Shown here in pieces: positions 9,493 through 17,152 of a DNA stretch of 64,000 nt (the stretch's first letter is position 1; every line of letters begins with the position of its first letter). The DNA comes from Bin87 sp965261925 (GTDB lineage: Bacteria > Chloroflexota > Dehalococcoidia > Lucifugimonadales > UBA3495), in the NCBI GenBank assembly GCA_965261925.1, contig OZ253486.1:2728001-2792000 (forward strand), given 5' to 3'. The notes beneath the pieces are model-generated. The model searched no databases, was not told the origin of the DNA, and worked only from the letters and a program-made list of their open reading frames with translations. Made by a program: the position numbers and the translations under genes.

Positions 9493-9962
9493 TGGTTGGC
9501 ACGACGCGTCCACCCACTGTCCGCGGCTTGCCTACCATTTGTTGCCCCGGTCGCAACATAGCCGAGCCCCACCGGTGTGCCAGGACCGGTCTACCGACCG
9601 CCGGATTTTTAGGACAGTGCCGGGAGCCAATCGCATGATCCGACCAATGCACCCACCACCCCACCGTGCTATCATCCCGAACGTCGTTTGAAAACGCGAG
9701 AGCGCCCGGACCTCTCCATGACCAGCATCGCGGACCCAGACCGCCCGGTCCAGCTACCACCTCACCGCCGCCGCGGAAAAATCCGAGCCTTTTTGGGCGA
9801 AAATTGACACCCTCAAAACGGGGGGTTGACACCTCTAAAATGGGGGGTTGAGATGCCAAAAACACCCCATCGAGAAGGCGTTTTAGAACTTGAGTTTCAC
9901 CGAATTTTCGTCGCCCCGGACAGCCTCCAGACGCCCCCGGACCCGCAAACAGCGATCCTTAG
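9493..9962. other. Gene-free stretch between IS630 and IS701 elements
   Basis: No protein-coding or RNA gene is evident. The right part (about 9776-9890) is a copy of a dispersed repeat that recurs beyond the IS701 element. The bases TTAG at 9959-9962 are the left target duplication of that element. Confidence 0.6.
9776..9890 (+). repeat. Dispersed ~115-bp repeat, left copy
   Basis: This segment and 11434-11560 share an ordered series of words in the same orientation: AAAAA(T)CCGAGCC, GACACCCTCAAAAC, GGGGGTTGAC, a C-rich spacer, GGGGG(T)TGAGATGC, AAAAACRCCCCATCGA and CCGTTTT or GCGTTTT. Within each copy GGGGGTTGAC-type words alternate with complementary C-rich words, so a hairpin can form. 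Its function is unknown. Confidence 0.75.
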
Positions 9963-11419
9963 TATTACAACGACGGGTTATGTGGTAGGATTTCACGGCG
10001 CAGTCGGAGGCTACGGGAGGTGAGGTGGGGCGATGGACGCGGCAGCTTTGGACCGAGTGTACGAGGCCTTCCAGGATTTTCACGACTACTGTGCGCCGGT
10101 TTTCGGTCGCAAGCAGTGGCGGGAGCGTAGTGGGCAATACCTGCAAGCCCTGCTGGTGCAGTCCCAGGAGCGGCGCAATGCGGAAAACCTGTCAGAGACG
10201 GTTACAGCGTCGCCGCGTGTGCTGCAGCGTTTTCTTACCGAAGCCCGCTGGGATGACGACGTGGTCATCGGCCGGCTGCAGGAGTATCTGGGTTCTCGGT
10301 TGGAGCATCCGCAGGCGGTGTGGGTGTTGGACGGCAGCGACTTTCCCAAGCAGGGGATGAAGTCGGCGGGAGTCGCTCGGCAGTACTGTGGAGCATTGGG
10401 GAAGATTGCCAACTGCCAGGCTGGGGTGTTCTTGGCCCACGTGGGGCCCCGGGGCCGGGCGCTGGTGGACAAGAGGCTGTATCTGCCCCAGGAATGGACT
10501 GGGGATGGGGAGCGTTGTGCGATGGCGGGGGTGCCGGCGAACCGGCGGGAGTACCAAAGCAAGACGGAGTTGGCCATGGATATGCTGGAGTGTGCCCAGG
10601 CCAGAGGCCACCTCAGCGCACAGTGGGTGGCTGGCGATTCCGCTTTCGGGATGTCGCCGACGCTGCGGGAGGGCCTGGCGTCTGCGGGAATGTACTACGT
10701 TTTGGACGTGCGTCCGGATATGACGGTGTGGCCGCTGGAACCCACTTGGACCGATCCGCCTTACCAGGGTAACGGGCGTCCCCGCAAACCCAGACCGCGG
10801 CGTGAGGAGCGGCGGACCATGTCGGAGCGCAGTACGGCGCTGCCGCCGGATGCCTGGCGAGAGCTAACCATTGCGGCGGGCAGCCAGGGACCACGCACCT
10901 ACCTATTCAGCGCCCAGCGGGTGCGGGTAACGCGCCGACGCAAGCCCGGCGAAATCCTCTGGGCCATCTATCGCCAGAACCGCGACGGCAGCGAGCCCCG
11001 CTACTATCTATCCAACACTCCGGAGGACACGCCTCTGGAAACCCTGGCCTATGTGGGCGGCTCCCGCTGGCGCATTGAAACCGAGTTCGAGACCGAGAAG
11101 AGCGACGTGGGCCTCGATGAGTACGAAACTCGCACCTGGACCGGCTGGCATCACCACATCACCATGTGTCTGCTGGCCGGCGCCTTTCTACTGACCTTAC
11201 AACAGGACTGGGGGGAAAAAGATGCCCCTGATCACCCGGCCCCAGGTGTACCGAGTGGTGCGTGAGCTTTTGCCGCGGGAGCGGTTCGGGCCGGAGGAGT
11301 TGCTGCTATGGCTAGATGGTGTCCAGCAACGCAACGAGCGAGCCAGACAGTCCCATGAGAAACGCCGCGCCGCTGGCCAGACATCCACCAGCATCCCTCC
11401 TTAACCCGTCGTTGTAATA
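9963..11419 (+). mobile_element. IS701-family insertion sequence with TTAG target duplication
   Basis: The termini are the perfect 18-bp inverted repeat TATTACAACGACGGGTTA (9963-9980, and its complement at 11402-11419). TTAG flanks the element on both sides (9959-9962 and 11420-11423), fitting the four-base YTAR target duplication known for IS701. The element is 1457 bp and contains one transposase gene with a 3' frameshift. Confidence 0.93.
10033..11265 (+). CDS. IS701-family transposase, C-terminus frameshifted
   Basis: This is a DDE transposase with the IS701 signature FPKQGMKSAGVARQYCGALG. The catalytic residues are visible: WVLDGSDFPKQG, WVAGDSAFGMSPTL and RWRIETEFETEKSDVGLDEYE. As read, the protein is 410 residues and ends in an atypical tail (KDAPDHPAPGVPSGA). 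The normal family C-terminus (MPLITRPQVYRVVRELLPRE and on) is found in the neighbouring frame, 11222-11404. One extra base in the G6A5 run at 11211-11221 explains the break. The start ATG follows GGGAGGTGAGGTG. The product may still be active because the core is complete. Confidence 0.88.
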   Translation: MDAAALDRVYEAFQDFHDYCAPVFGRKQWRERSGQYLQALLVQSQERRNAENLSETVTASPRVLQRFLTEARWDDDVVIGRLQEYLGSRLEHPQAVWVLDGSDFPKQGMKSAGVARQYCGALGKIANCQAGVFLAHVGPRGRALVDKRLYLPQEWTGDGERCAMAGVPANRREYQSKTELAMDMLECAQARGHLSAQWVAGDSAFGMSPTLREGLASAGMYYVLDVRPDMTVWPLEPTWTDPPYQGNGRPRKPRPRREERRTMSERSTALPPDAWRELTIAAGSQGPRTYLFSAQRVRVTRRRKPGEILWAIYRQNRDGSEPRYYLSNTPEDTPLETLAYVGGSRWRIETEFETEKSDVGLDEYETRTWTGWHHHITMCLLAGAFLLTLQQDWGEKDAPDHPAPGVPSGA

Positions 11420-11794
11420 TTAGGCGCCCCCGTGAGAAAAACCGAGCCCCGCAATCTGGCCGTCGACACCTCCAAATCGACACCCTCAAAACCGGGGGTT
11501 GACGCCCCCACAAACGGGGGTCGAGATGCTAAAAACGCCCCATCGACAACCCGTTTTGGATCCGTATTATCACCGCATGGCCGCCCCGGCCGCATCGTGA
11601 GCGACCGCTCGCCGGATTGCCCTCCGGCCCGTCTCAGGGACTTCGAAATCGCGGCCTGAACCGTTAGAATCTCCCAATGACGTGCTCGACGTAATTCGTC
11701 AAGCACAAGACGAAACCCCCGGGACCACCAAAACGGCCCGACCTACCCAATCCTCCGCCCAGCCCTCCCCACCCGCGCCCAGGAGAGTATCCCC
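11420..11794. other. Gene-free stretch upstream of yyaL
   Basis: It begins with the right TTAG duplication of IS701 and contains the second dispersed repeat copy (about 11434-11560). The remaining 230 bases show no gene. A purine-rich AGGAGAG at 11780-11786 just before the ATG at 11795 is the ribosome-binding site of the next gene. I could not identify a convincing promoter. Confidence 0.6.
11434..11560 (+). repeat. Dispersed ~115-bp repeat, right copy
   Basis: It shares with 9776-9890 the words AAAAACCGAGCC, GACACCCTCAAAACCG, GGGGGTTGAC, GAGATGCTAAAAACGCCCCA and CGTTTT in the same order and orientation. This copy has one additional GACACCTCCAAATC unit near its start. It lies outside the IS701 ends and so is not part of that element. 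Confidence 0.75.
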
Positions 11795-13843
11795 ATGGCC
11801 AATCGCCTGATCAACGAGACCAGCCCCTATCTCCTGCAACACGCCGAAAACCCCGTGGACTGGTACGCCTGGGGCGAAGAGGCCCTCGGCCGCGCCCGCG
11901 ACGAGGACCGGCCAATCCTGTTGAGCATTGGGTATTCCGCCTGCCACTGGTGCCATGTCATGGAGCGCGAGTCCTTCGAGAACGATGACATCGCCGCTCT
12001 CATGAACGACAGCTTCGTCAATATCAAGGTGGACCGGGAGGAGCGGCCCGACCTGGACGCCGTTTATATGGAAGCCGTCCAGATGATGACCGGTAGCGGC
12101 GGTTGGCCCATGACCGTGTTCCTGACGCCGGAAGGTCACCCCTACTACGGCGGCACCTACTTCCCGCCCGAAGACCGCGGTGGCATGCCCGGATTTCCCC
12201 GGCTGCTGGCCGCCGCCAGCCAGGCCTATCACACCAACAAGGGCGAGATCGACCGCGTCACCCGCCAGCTGTCCGAGCAGATGGGCCGCACCAGCGAGAT
12301 GCCTCGCGGCTTCACGCCGCTGACCACGGAGGTGATGCACAACGCCTATTCGCAATTGGCGACTCAGTTCGACCACCTCAACGGCGGTTTCGGCAACGCC
12401 CCCAAATTCCCTCAGCCCATGACGCCCGAGTTCCTCCTGCGTTACAACCGTCATGGGTTCAACGCCCGCGCCCTCGAAATGGTGGAACTGACCCTCCAGA
12501 AGATGGCCTATGGCGGCATCTACGACCAGGTTGGCGGCGGTTTCCACCGTTATTCCACCGATGCCTACTGGCTCGTTCCCCACTTCGAGAAGATGCTCTA
12601 TGACAACGCCCTCCTCGTGCGGTTGTACCTCCACGCCTGGCAGGTGACCGGCAACCCGTTGTATCGCCGGATCACCGAGGAGACCCTGGACTACGTCCTG
12701 CGAGAGATGACCGACCCGGCCGGTGGGTTCTACTCGGCGCAGGACGCCGATAGCGAAGGCGTCGAGGGTAAGTTCTTCGTGTGGACACCGGACGAACTGC
12801 GTCCCCTGTTGGGCGACGACGCCGACCTGGTCATGGGTTACTACGGCGTCACCGAGCGCGGCAACTTCGAAGGCGAAAACATACTGAACGTGACCCGGCC
12901 GCCCGAGGAGTACGCCAGCCAGCGGGGCGTGTCCGAAGATAGCCTGGCCCAGGCAATCACCCGCGCCCGCGCCATCCTCCTCGACGTTCGCGAGCAGCGC
13001 ATCCACCCGCTGCGCGACGACAAGGTGCTGACCTCCTGGAACGGCCTGATGCTGCGCTCGTTTGCCGAGGCCGGCGCGGCTTTGGGACGCCCCGATTACC
13101 TGGACGCTGCCCGCAAAAATGCCGATTTCGTGCTCGCCGCCATGCGCAGCGCCGACGGCCGCCTCCTTCGAACCTGGCGAAACGGCCAGGCCAAGCTCAA
13201 CGGCTACCTGGAAGACTACGCCTGCCTGGCCGACGGCCTGCTGTCCCTCCACGAGGCCACGCTGGAGCCCCGTTGGCTACAGGAAGCGGTGTCCGTCGCC
13301 GACGATATGGCCTTGCTGTTCTGGGACGACGCGGTTGGCGGTTTCTACGACACGGGCAGTGATCACGAAGAGTTGGTGATTCGGCCTCGTGACGTGTTCG
13401 ACAATGCCCAGCCTTGCGGTGGCTCGGTCGCATCCGACGTGCTGTTGCGCCTGGCGGTTGTGACCGGCAGCGATGACTTTTCCGCCAAGGGGGCCACCCC
13501 GCTGCGGGCCATGCAGCAAATGCTCGGCCGGGCGCCTTCCGCCACCGGCCACTGGCTGGGCGCGCTTGACTTCTACGTCTCCCTGCCCCGGGAGATCGTC
13601 ATCGTCGGGCCATCGGACGATCCGGCGGCCGCAGCCATGCTGCAGGAAGTGAGCGCGCGGTTCATGCCCAACCGCGTCGTTGTGGGTGTATCCGATCCGG
13701 CCAACCCGCCGTTGCAGGACTCGCCGTTGTTGGAGCAGAGGGTGATGCAGGAAGGTCTGGCCACCGCCTACGTGTGCGAGAACTACGCTTGTCAGTTACC
13801 CGTCACGGACGCGGCCGCCCTGGCAGCGCAATTGGATTCGTGA
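11795..13843 (+). CDS. yyaL: YyaL/SPATA20-family thioredoxin-domain protein (DUF255)
   Basis: The N-terminus NRLINETSPYLLQHAENPVD and WYAWGEEALGRARDEDRPIL is the hallmark of the DUF255 thioredoxin-like domain. GYSACHWCHVMERESFEN carries the CxxC pair (CHWC). VDREERPDLDAVYM and GGWPMTVFLTPEGHPYYGGT follow. The rest (about residues 170-680) is an alpha/alpha toroid related to six-hairpin glycosidases and N-acylglucosamine epimerases, with PHFEKMLYDNALL and DDKVLTSWNGLMLRSFAEAG. At 682 residues it is full length. The family is widespread but its substrate is not established; a redox or folding role is usually assumed. It starts with an ATG 8 bases after AGGAGAG and seems to be a single gene. Confidence 0.93.
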   Translation: MANRLINETSPYLLQHAENPVDWYAWGEEALGRARDEDRPILLSIGYSACHWCHVMERESFENDDIAALMNDSFVNIKVDREERPDLDAVYMEAVQMMTGSGGWPMTVFLTPEGHPYYGGTYFPPEDRGGMPGFPRLLAAASQAYHTNKGEIDRVTRQLSEQMGRTSEMPRGFTPLTTEVMHNAYSQLATQFDHLNGGFGNAPKFPQPMTPEFLLRYNRHGFNARALEMVELTLQKMAYGGIYDQVGGGFHRYSTDAYWLVPHFEKMLYDNALLVRLYLHAWQVTGNPLYRRITEETLDYVLREMTDPAGGFYSAQDADSEGVEGKFFVWTPDELRPLLGDDADLVMGYYGVTERGNFEGENILNVTRPPEEYASQRGVSEDSLAQAITRARAILLDVREQRIHPLRDDKVLTSWNGLMLRSFAEAGAALGRPDYLDAARKNADFVLAAMRSADGRLLRTWRNGQAKLNGYLEDYACLADGLLSLHEATLEPRWLQEAVSVADDMALLFWDDAVGGFYDTGSDHEELVIRPRDVFDNAQPCGGSVASDVLLRLAVVTGSDDFSAKGATPLRAMQQMLGRAPSATGHWLGALDFYVSLPREIVIVGPSDDPAAAAMLQEVSARFMPNRVVVGVSDPANPPLQDSPLLEQRVMQEGLATAYVCENYACQLPVTDAAALAAQLDS

Positions 13844-13856
13844 CCTCACGCTGTCG

Positions 13857-15254
13857 TTACGTCCCCTGGCGTAACAGTCCGGCTTGCGTCAGGGTCTCGC
13901 GGTTAACCGTGTCCGGCAGCTTGTAGCGCGGCCAGAGCACAAACCCGATCAGCACCAGCACGCCGGCCATGACCGGCGCCAGCCGGATGCCCAGTGGGTT
14001 TTCCGCCGAATCGCCCAACTGCAAAACCAGGCTGAGCAGCAGCGGGGGCAGCGCATAGGTGACCTTCTCGAAGAAGTTCTGGGTTGAGTAGAACATGGCT
14101 TCGCGCCGTTCGTCGCGTAACAGCGCGTCATAGTCGGCGATGTCCGCGGTCAGTCCCTTGGGCAGCAGGAACACCGCCGCCATCGGCATCCCGGCGATGA
14201 AGAGCACGACCAATCCCTGCAACACCAGCCTTTCCGTCATCACCACGCCAATCAGGCTAAGCAGCGGGTATATGGCCCCGCACGCGATCAGGCAGATACC
14301 GTAGATCCGCCGCTTGCTCACCGCCCCGGCGGCAAAGAGTATCCAGATCACGAGGCCAAACGCGATGGCTCCCCCGATCACGCTGGTCGACAACCAGCTT
14401 GATGCCGCCCCGTCCCTTTCCTGCAGCAGCACTCCCACCGCGAAAAACGGGATCCACCCCTGCAGCACCCCGACTCCGGTGGTGAACATCACGAAAGTCG
14501 GCAAAAAGGCTACGAACTGGGAGTTCCGCAAGGTGTCGCGCAATCCTTCCCGGAAGGGTACCTGGGCCGGCGGTATGTCGCGGGGTGCGTGTTTCCATAT
14601 CGCCGCAAGCGAGATGTAGCGACACACCAGCGCCGCCACCGCGAATATCGATCCCGCCACCTGGAAGCCGAAGGCGTCCTTGATGTACCCACCCATCACC
14701 AGCCCCAACCCGGCGCCGCCAACTGCGAACAGGAAGATGAAACTGACCACCTGCATTCGGTCCCGGGCCGTGCGCGTTAGCTCCGGAACCAGGGCCTCCA
14801 GCGCTCCGCTGGACATCGTGGCCGCCGTGAAGAACAGCTCCAGCATCAGCACGAAATAGACGGCGTTCCACCAACTGCTGCCCGGGTCGGGCAGGAACCA
14901 GATCAGAGCCCCGAACGCCGCGTAGAACGGCGTGCTGAACATGATGAACGGTATTCGCCGGCCCCACCGGCTGCGCGTCCGGTCGCTCCACCAGCCGATC
15001 AGTGGGTCGGTGAAAGCATCTATGAAACGACCGGAGAAGATCAGGATCCCGGCCAGCACCCGCGCGTCAACCTCGTAGCCGAACACGCCGACGTCTGGCA
15101 CCCGCGCCATTCCCTCTACAGCCGGAGGCGCCAGGAAAAACAGCACCCACTGCTGCCTGAAATAGCCGATGGCCTGCCAGCCGATATGGTCGGCCGAATA
15201 GAGCAGTTTGTTGAGCAACGGCAAACGCGCTGTAGGCTGTCCGGGATCCATCAT
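13857..15254 (-). CDS. MFS transporter, glycoside-pentoside-hexuronide (GPH) family
   Basis: This 465-residue integral membrane protein has about twelve hydrophobic segments. The GPH/MelB signature is visible near residues 78-100: RFIDAFTDPLIGWWSDRTRS followed by RWGRRIPFIM. Members are cation symporters for sugars, glycosides or related compounds, but the substrate cannot be read from sequence. LTADIADYDALLRDERREAM in the second half is also typical of the family. It faces yyaL tail to tail with 13 bases between stops. The start may be ATG 15254 or 15251. No sugar-utilisation gene is adjacent, so the substrate stays open. Confidence 0.9.
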   Translation of the reverse strand: MMDPGQPTARLPLLNKLLYSADHIGWQAIGYFRQQWVLFFLAPPAVEGMARVPDVGVFGYEVDARVLAGILIFSGRFIDAFTDPLIGWWSDRTRSRWGRRIPFIMFSTPFYAAFGALIWFLPDPGSSWWNAVYFVLMLELFFTAATMSSGALEALVPELTRTARDRMQVVSFIFLFAVGGAGLGLVMGGYIKDAFGFQVAGSIFAVAALVCRYISLAAIWKHAPRDIPPAQVPFREGLRDTLRNSQFVAFLPTFVMFTTGVGVLQGWIPFFAVGVLLQERDGAASSWLSTSVIGGAIAFGLVIWILFAAGAVSKRRIYGICLIACGAIYPLLSLIGVVMTERLVLQGLVVLFIAGMPMAAVFLLPKGLTADIADYDALLRDERREAMFYSTQNFFEKVTYALPPLLLSLVLQLGDSAENPLGIRLAPVMAGVLVLIGFVLWPRYKLPDTVNRETLTQAGLLRQGT

Positions 15255-15757
15255 TCCATCACAAGTCAGGCCCCAAATTGCCGGCGCAATGTATCACACT
15301 CCCACTGCCGCAACGGTCTCCGCGGGTACGGCAGGATCATCCGAATCGCATACCGGCCATGGGACAACCCGGACTGTCGATGTCCCAGCGACTCGGGCGC
15401 GCAGTCCAATTGGCTACAGGAGCAGCTGCCTTCCTGGACGCTCCGGCGTGCACCCCCAGCGGCGCCACACCGTTCTCGTCAAACCCTTTGGCAGTAACAG
15501 CCTTTTGGGTACCACCCCCCGGCCGTGGGGCTAACGAACGACCATCCGGCTCTGGCAGACCCGATCGATCATCACCTGACCACCTGACAATAGCGAGCAA
15601 CCAAAAACCATGCCCCGGGAGCGCACCGCAATGCACAAACCCCGAGCCAGCTAACCTTCCCATCATGGGGCGAAACATAATTCGCCCCTCCCCTGCTACA
15701 TCATCGGGCGTCAACTTGTCAGCCGCTTGACCGAACGCCGGCCTGGTGCCACCACGG
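15255..15757. other. Gene-free stretch between MFS gene and ISAs1 element
   Basis: I find no convincing gene here. It contains a copy of the dispersed GGGGCGAA/TTCGCCCC palindrome at 15667-15688. Its last ten bases (15748-15757) are the left target duplication of the ISAs1 element. The promoter of the MFS gene presumably lies near 15255-15330, but no clear boxes are seen. Confidence 0.5.
15667..15688. repeat. GGGGCGAA/TTCGCCCC dispersed palindrome
   Basis: Inverted arms GGGGCGAA and TTCGCCCC are separated by six bases. The same arms recur at 22778-22799 and 45684-45705, always between genes. Confidence 0.7.
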
Positions 15758-16990
15758 CAGGGCAATCGCGTCTTATCCGAGGAGGACTTGGCGCAGGTAG
15801 TCCTCGTCCCATCCGGCGTTGAGCCGCTTGCCCTGAATGCCTACTTTCAAGGTGCTTTCGTTTTTCAACCGGTTGTGCCCAATCTGCCGCAGCGTGGCCA
15901 GGTTCTGCGGTCCATGGTCCTTGCGCACTCGGCACTGGTCTTCCCGAAAGGTCACGTCCAAGGTCCAGTGCAGCGAGTTTTCGATGCTCCAGTGGCTTCT
16001 GATGGCAGCCAGGAGTTGTTCTGCTGGGGCTGGCAGGCTGCTGATGTAGTAGCGGGGCTGACTTACGCCACCCGCTCCAGTTTGACGATGGCCCACCACC
16101 CTGACGGCCGCCTTCAGTTGGGACCATTGCCCCTGGGGGTCCAGATAATCCAGGCAGTCCGTCGCCGTGATGGTCCAGCATTCCCGCCGTTCCACCCGTC
16201 CGTGTCCCTTGTCCACGGTCCGTGCATAATCGTAAGGCACCCCGTCAAAACCCCAGGCCTCGGCTCCCTGGAACAGGTCTCGGATGCCCTCATGCAACTG
16301 GCCCTGGTTCTCCTTCACCGCCAGCACGTAGTCGGCCCCGCCCGCGGTGATCTGCTGGGCGATCTCCCGCTGGCAACCCATGGCATCGATAGTTACGATG
16401 CAGCCATGCAAGTCCAGCATCTCCAGCAGTTGCGGAATGGCGGTGATCTCATTGGACTTCTCCTCGGTCTTGACCTGGCCCAGGGTCAGGTTGTTCTGGG
16501 TGGCCCAGGCGCTGACCAGGTGTATGGCCCCCTTGTTCCCCGCCGGATCATAGGACCGTCGAGCCGTCTTGCCGTCAATGGCCACCACCTCACCCGGCAG
16601 CAACTCGGCGATGGCCTGGGTCTAGGACACGAAGCTATTCTGCAACTGCACTGGGTCCAGGCGGGCGAACACATCGCCGAAGGTGTCGTGGGATGGGATA
16701 CCGTGGGGCAGTTCCAGGAAAGTCTGAAACCAGGCCAGCTTGCTCTTGCCGAAGAGTTCTATGTGGACCCAGGAATCGGCGCCGCAGATGGTGGCACAAA
16801 TGGCAATGGCAATGATGTCCACCAGCTTATGCCGTCGGGTGCGTTCCACCCGTGGGTCGTCCAGGTCAGCGAAATGATCGAGAATAGTTGTTTTGGGTGG
16901 TTCTGCCATGCCCCACTGCCTCCATATGGATCGACGGATCACGGCACGTTAGCACATTTCTAAAAATACTATTAAGACGCGATTGCCCTG
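15758..16990 (-). mobile_element. ISAs1-family insertion sequence with 10-bp target duplication
   Basis: Perfect 18-bp terminal inverted repeats CAGGGCAATCGCGTCTTA lie at 15758-15775 and (complement) 16973-16990. The bases GCCACCACGG are duplicated on both sides (15748-15757 and 16991-17000), fitting the 8-10-bp duplications of ISAs1 elements. The intact duplication indicates a fairly recent insertion. The right end lies about 40 bases upstream of the probable icd -10 box. Confidence 0.95.
15773..16909 (-). pseudogene. ISAs1-family transposase interrupted by a TAG codon
   Basis: The reading frame encodes a complete ISAs1 transposase (DDE): ILDHFADLDDPRVERTRRHK and LVDIIAIAICATICGADSWV at the N-terminus, then VVAIDGKTARRSYDPAGNKG, CIVTIDAMGCQREIA, ADYVLAVKENQGQLHEGI and HWSIENSLHWTLDVTFREDQ. 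It is broken in frame by TAG at 16622-16624, between NSFVS and TQAIAELLPGE. Relatives have Trp there, so TGG to TAG is the simplest explanation. Nothing else is wrong with the frame. The TAA stop at 15773-15775 lies inside the terminal repeat. The likely start is the ATG at 16909; an ATG at 16942 would add 11 residues. Confidence 0.9.
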
Positions 16991-17031
16991 GCCACCACGG
17001 GTTCCGGGTACCATTCGCCAGTATTCGTGTG

Positions 17032-17037
17032 TATAAT
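17032..17037 (+). promoter_or_regulatory. Probable -10 box of the icd-mdh transcription unit
   Basis: TATAAT at 17032-17037 is preceded by TGTG, so it could work as an extended -10 element; no good -35 lies 16-18 bases upstream. It is 115 bases before the icd start, which leaves a long leader. The ISAs1 right end (16990) falls near where upstream promoter elements would be. Confidence 0.5.
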
Positions 17038-17053
17038 CGCTAGGGTTAGCCTG

Positions 17054-17119
17054 TGCCGGTTGCTGCGCATCCGGTTTTCAAGTCCGGGCCTGCAGTCCAA
17101 CACCCCTTGGCAACCGGTA
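17054..17119 (+). ncRNA. Candidate structured 5' leader of icd
   Basis: The leader between the -10 box and icd contains CCGGTTGC at 17056-17063 and its exact complement GCAACCGG at 17110-17117, extended by a G-T and a T-A pair on the outside. This closing stem encloses 46 bases, in which CCGG at 17071-17074 and 17083-17086 can form a second small hairpin. The ribosome-binding site GGGAGGAG lies 24 bases after the structure. I do not recognise a known riboswitch class; the structure is read by eye only. Confidence 0.35.
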
Positions 17120-17152
17120 GCGGCCCGTGAAATTTTTGCTAGGGAGGAGATC

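Noticed and set aside
155..11221. Transposase frameshifts as simple assembly errors
   Set aside because: Many long host genes with similar GC-runs are uninterrupted, so a general error problem is unlikely, though reads would be needed to be sure.
11699..13252. 517-codon minus-strand frame over yyaL
   Set aside because: It is antisense to a full-length DUF255 gene with clear motifs.
15746..16963. 405-codon plus-strand frame over the ISAs1 element
   Set aside because: It is the antisense of a clear transposase and its translation has no recognisable protein features.
17056..17117. tRNA-like fold in the icd leader
   Set aside because: It lacks a TTCGAAT-type T-loop and a proper acceptor-D-arm layout.
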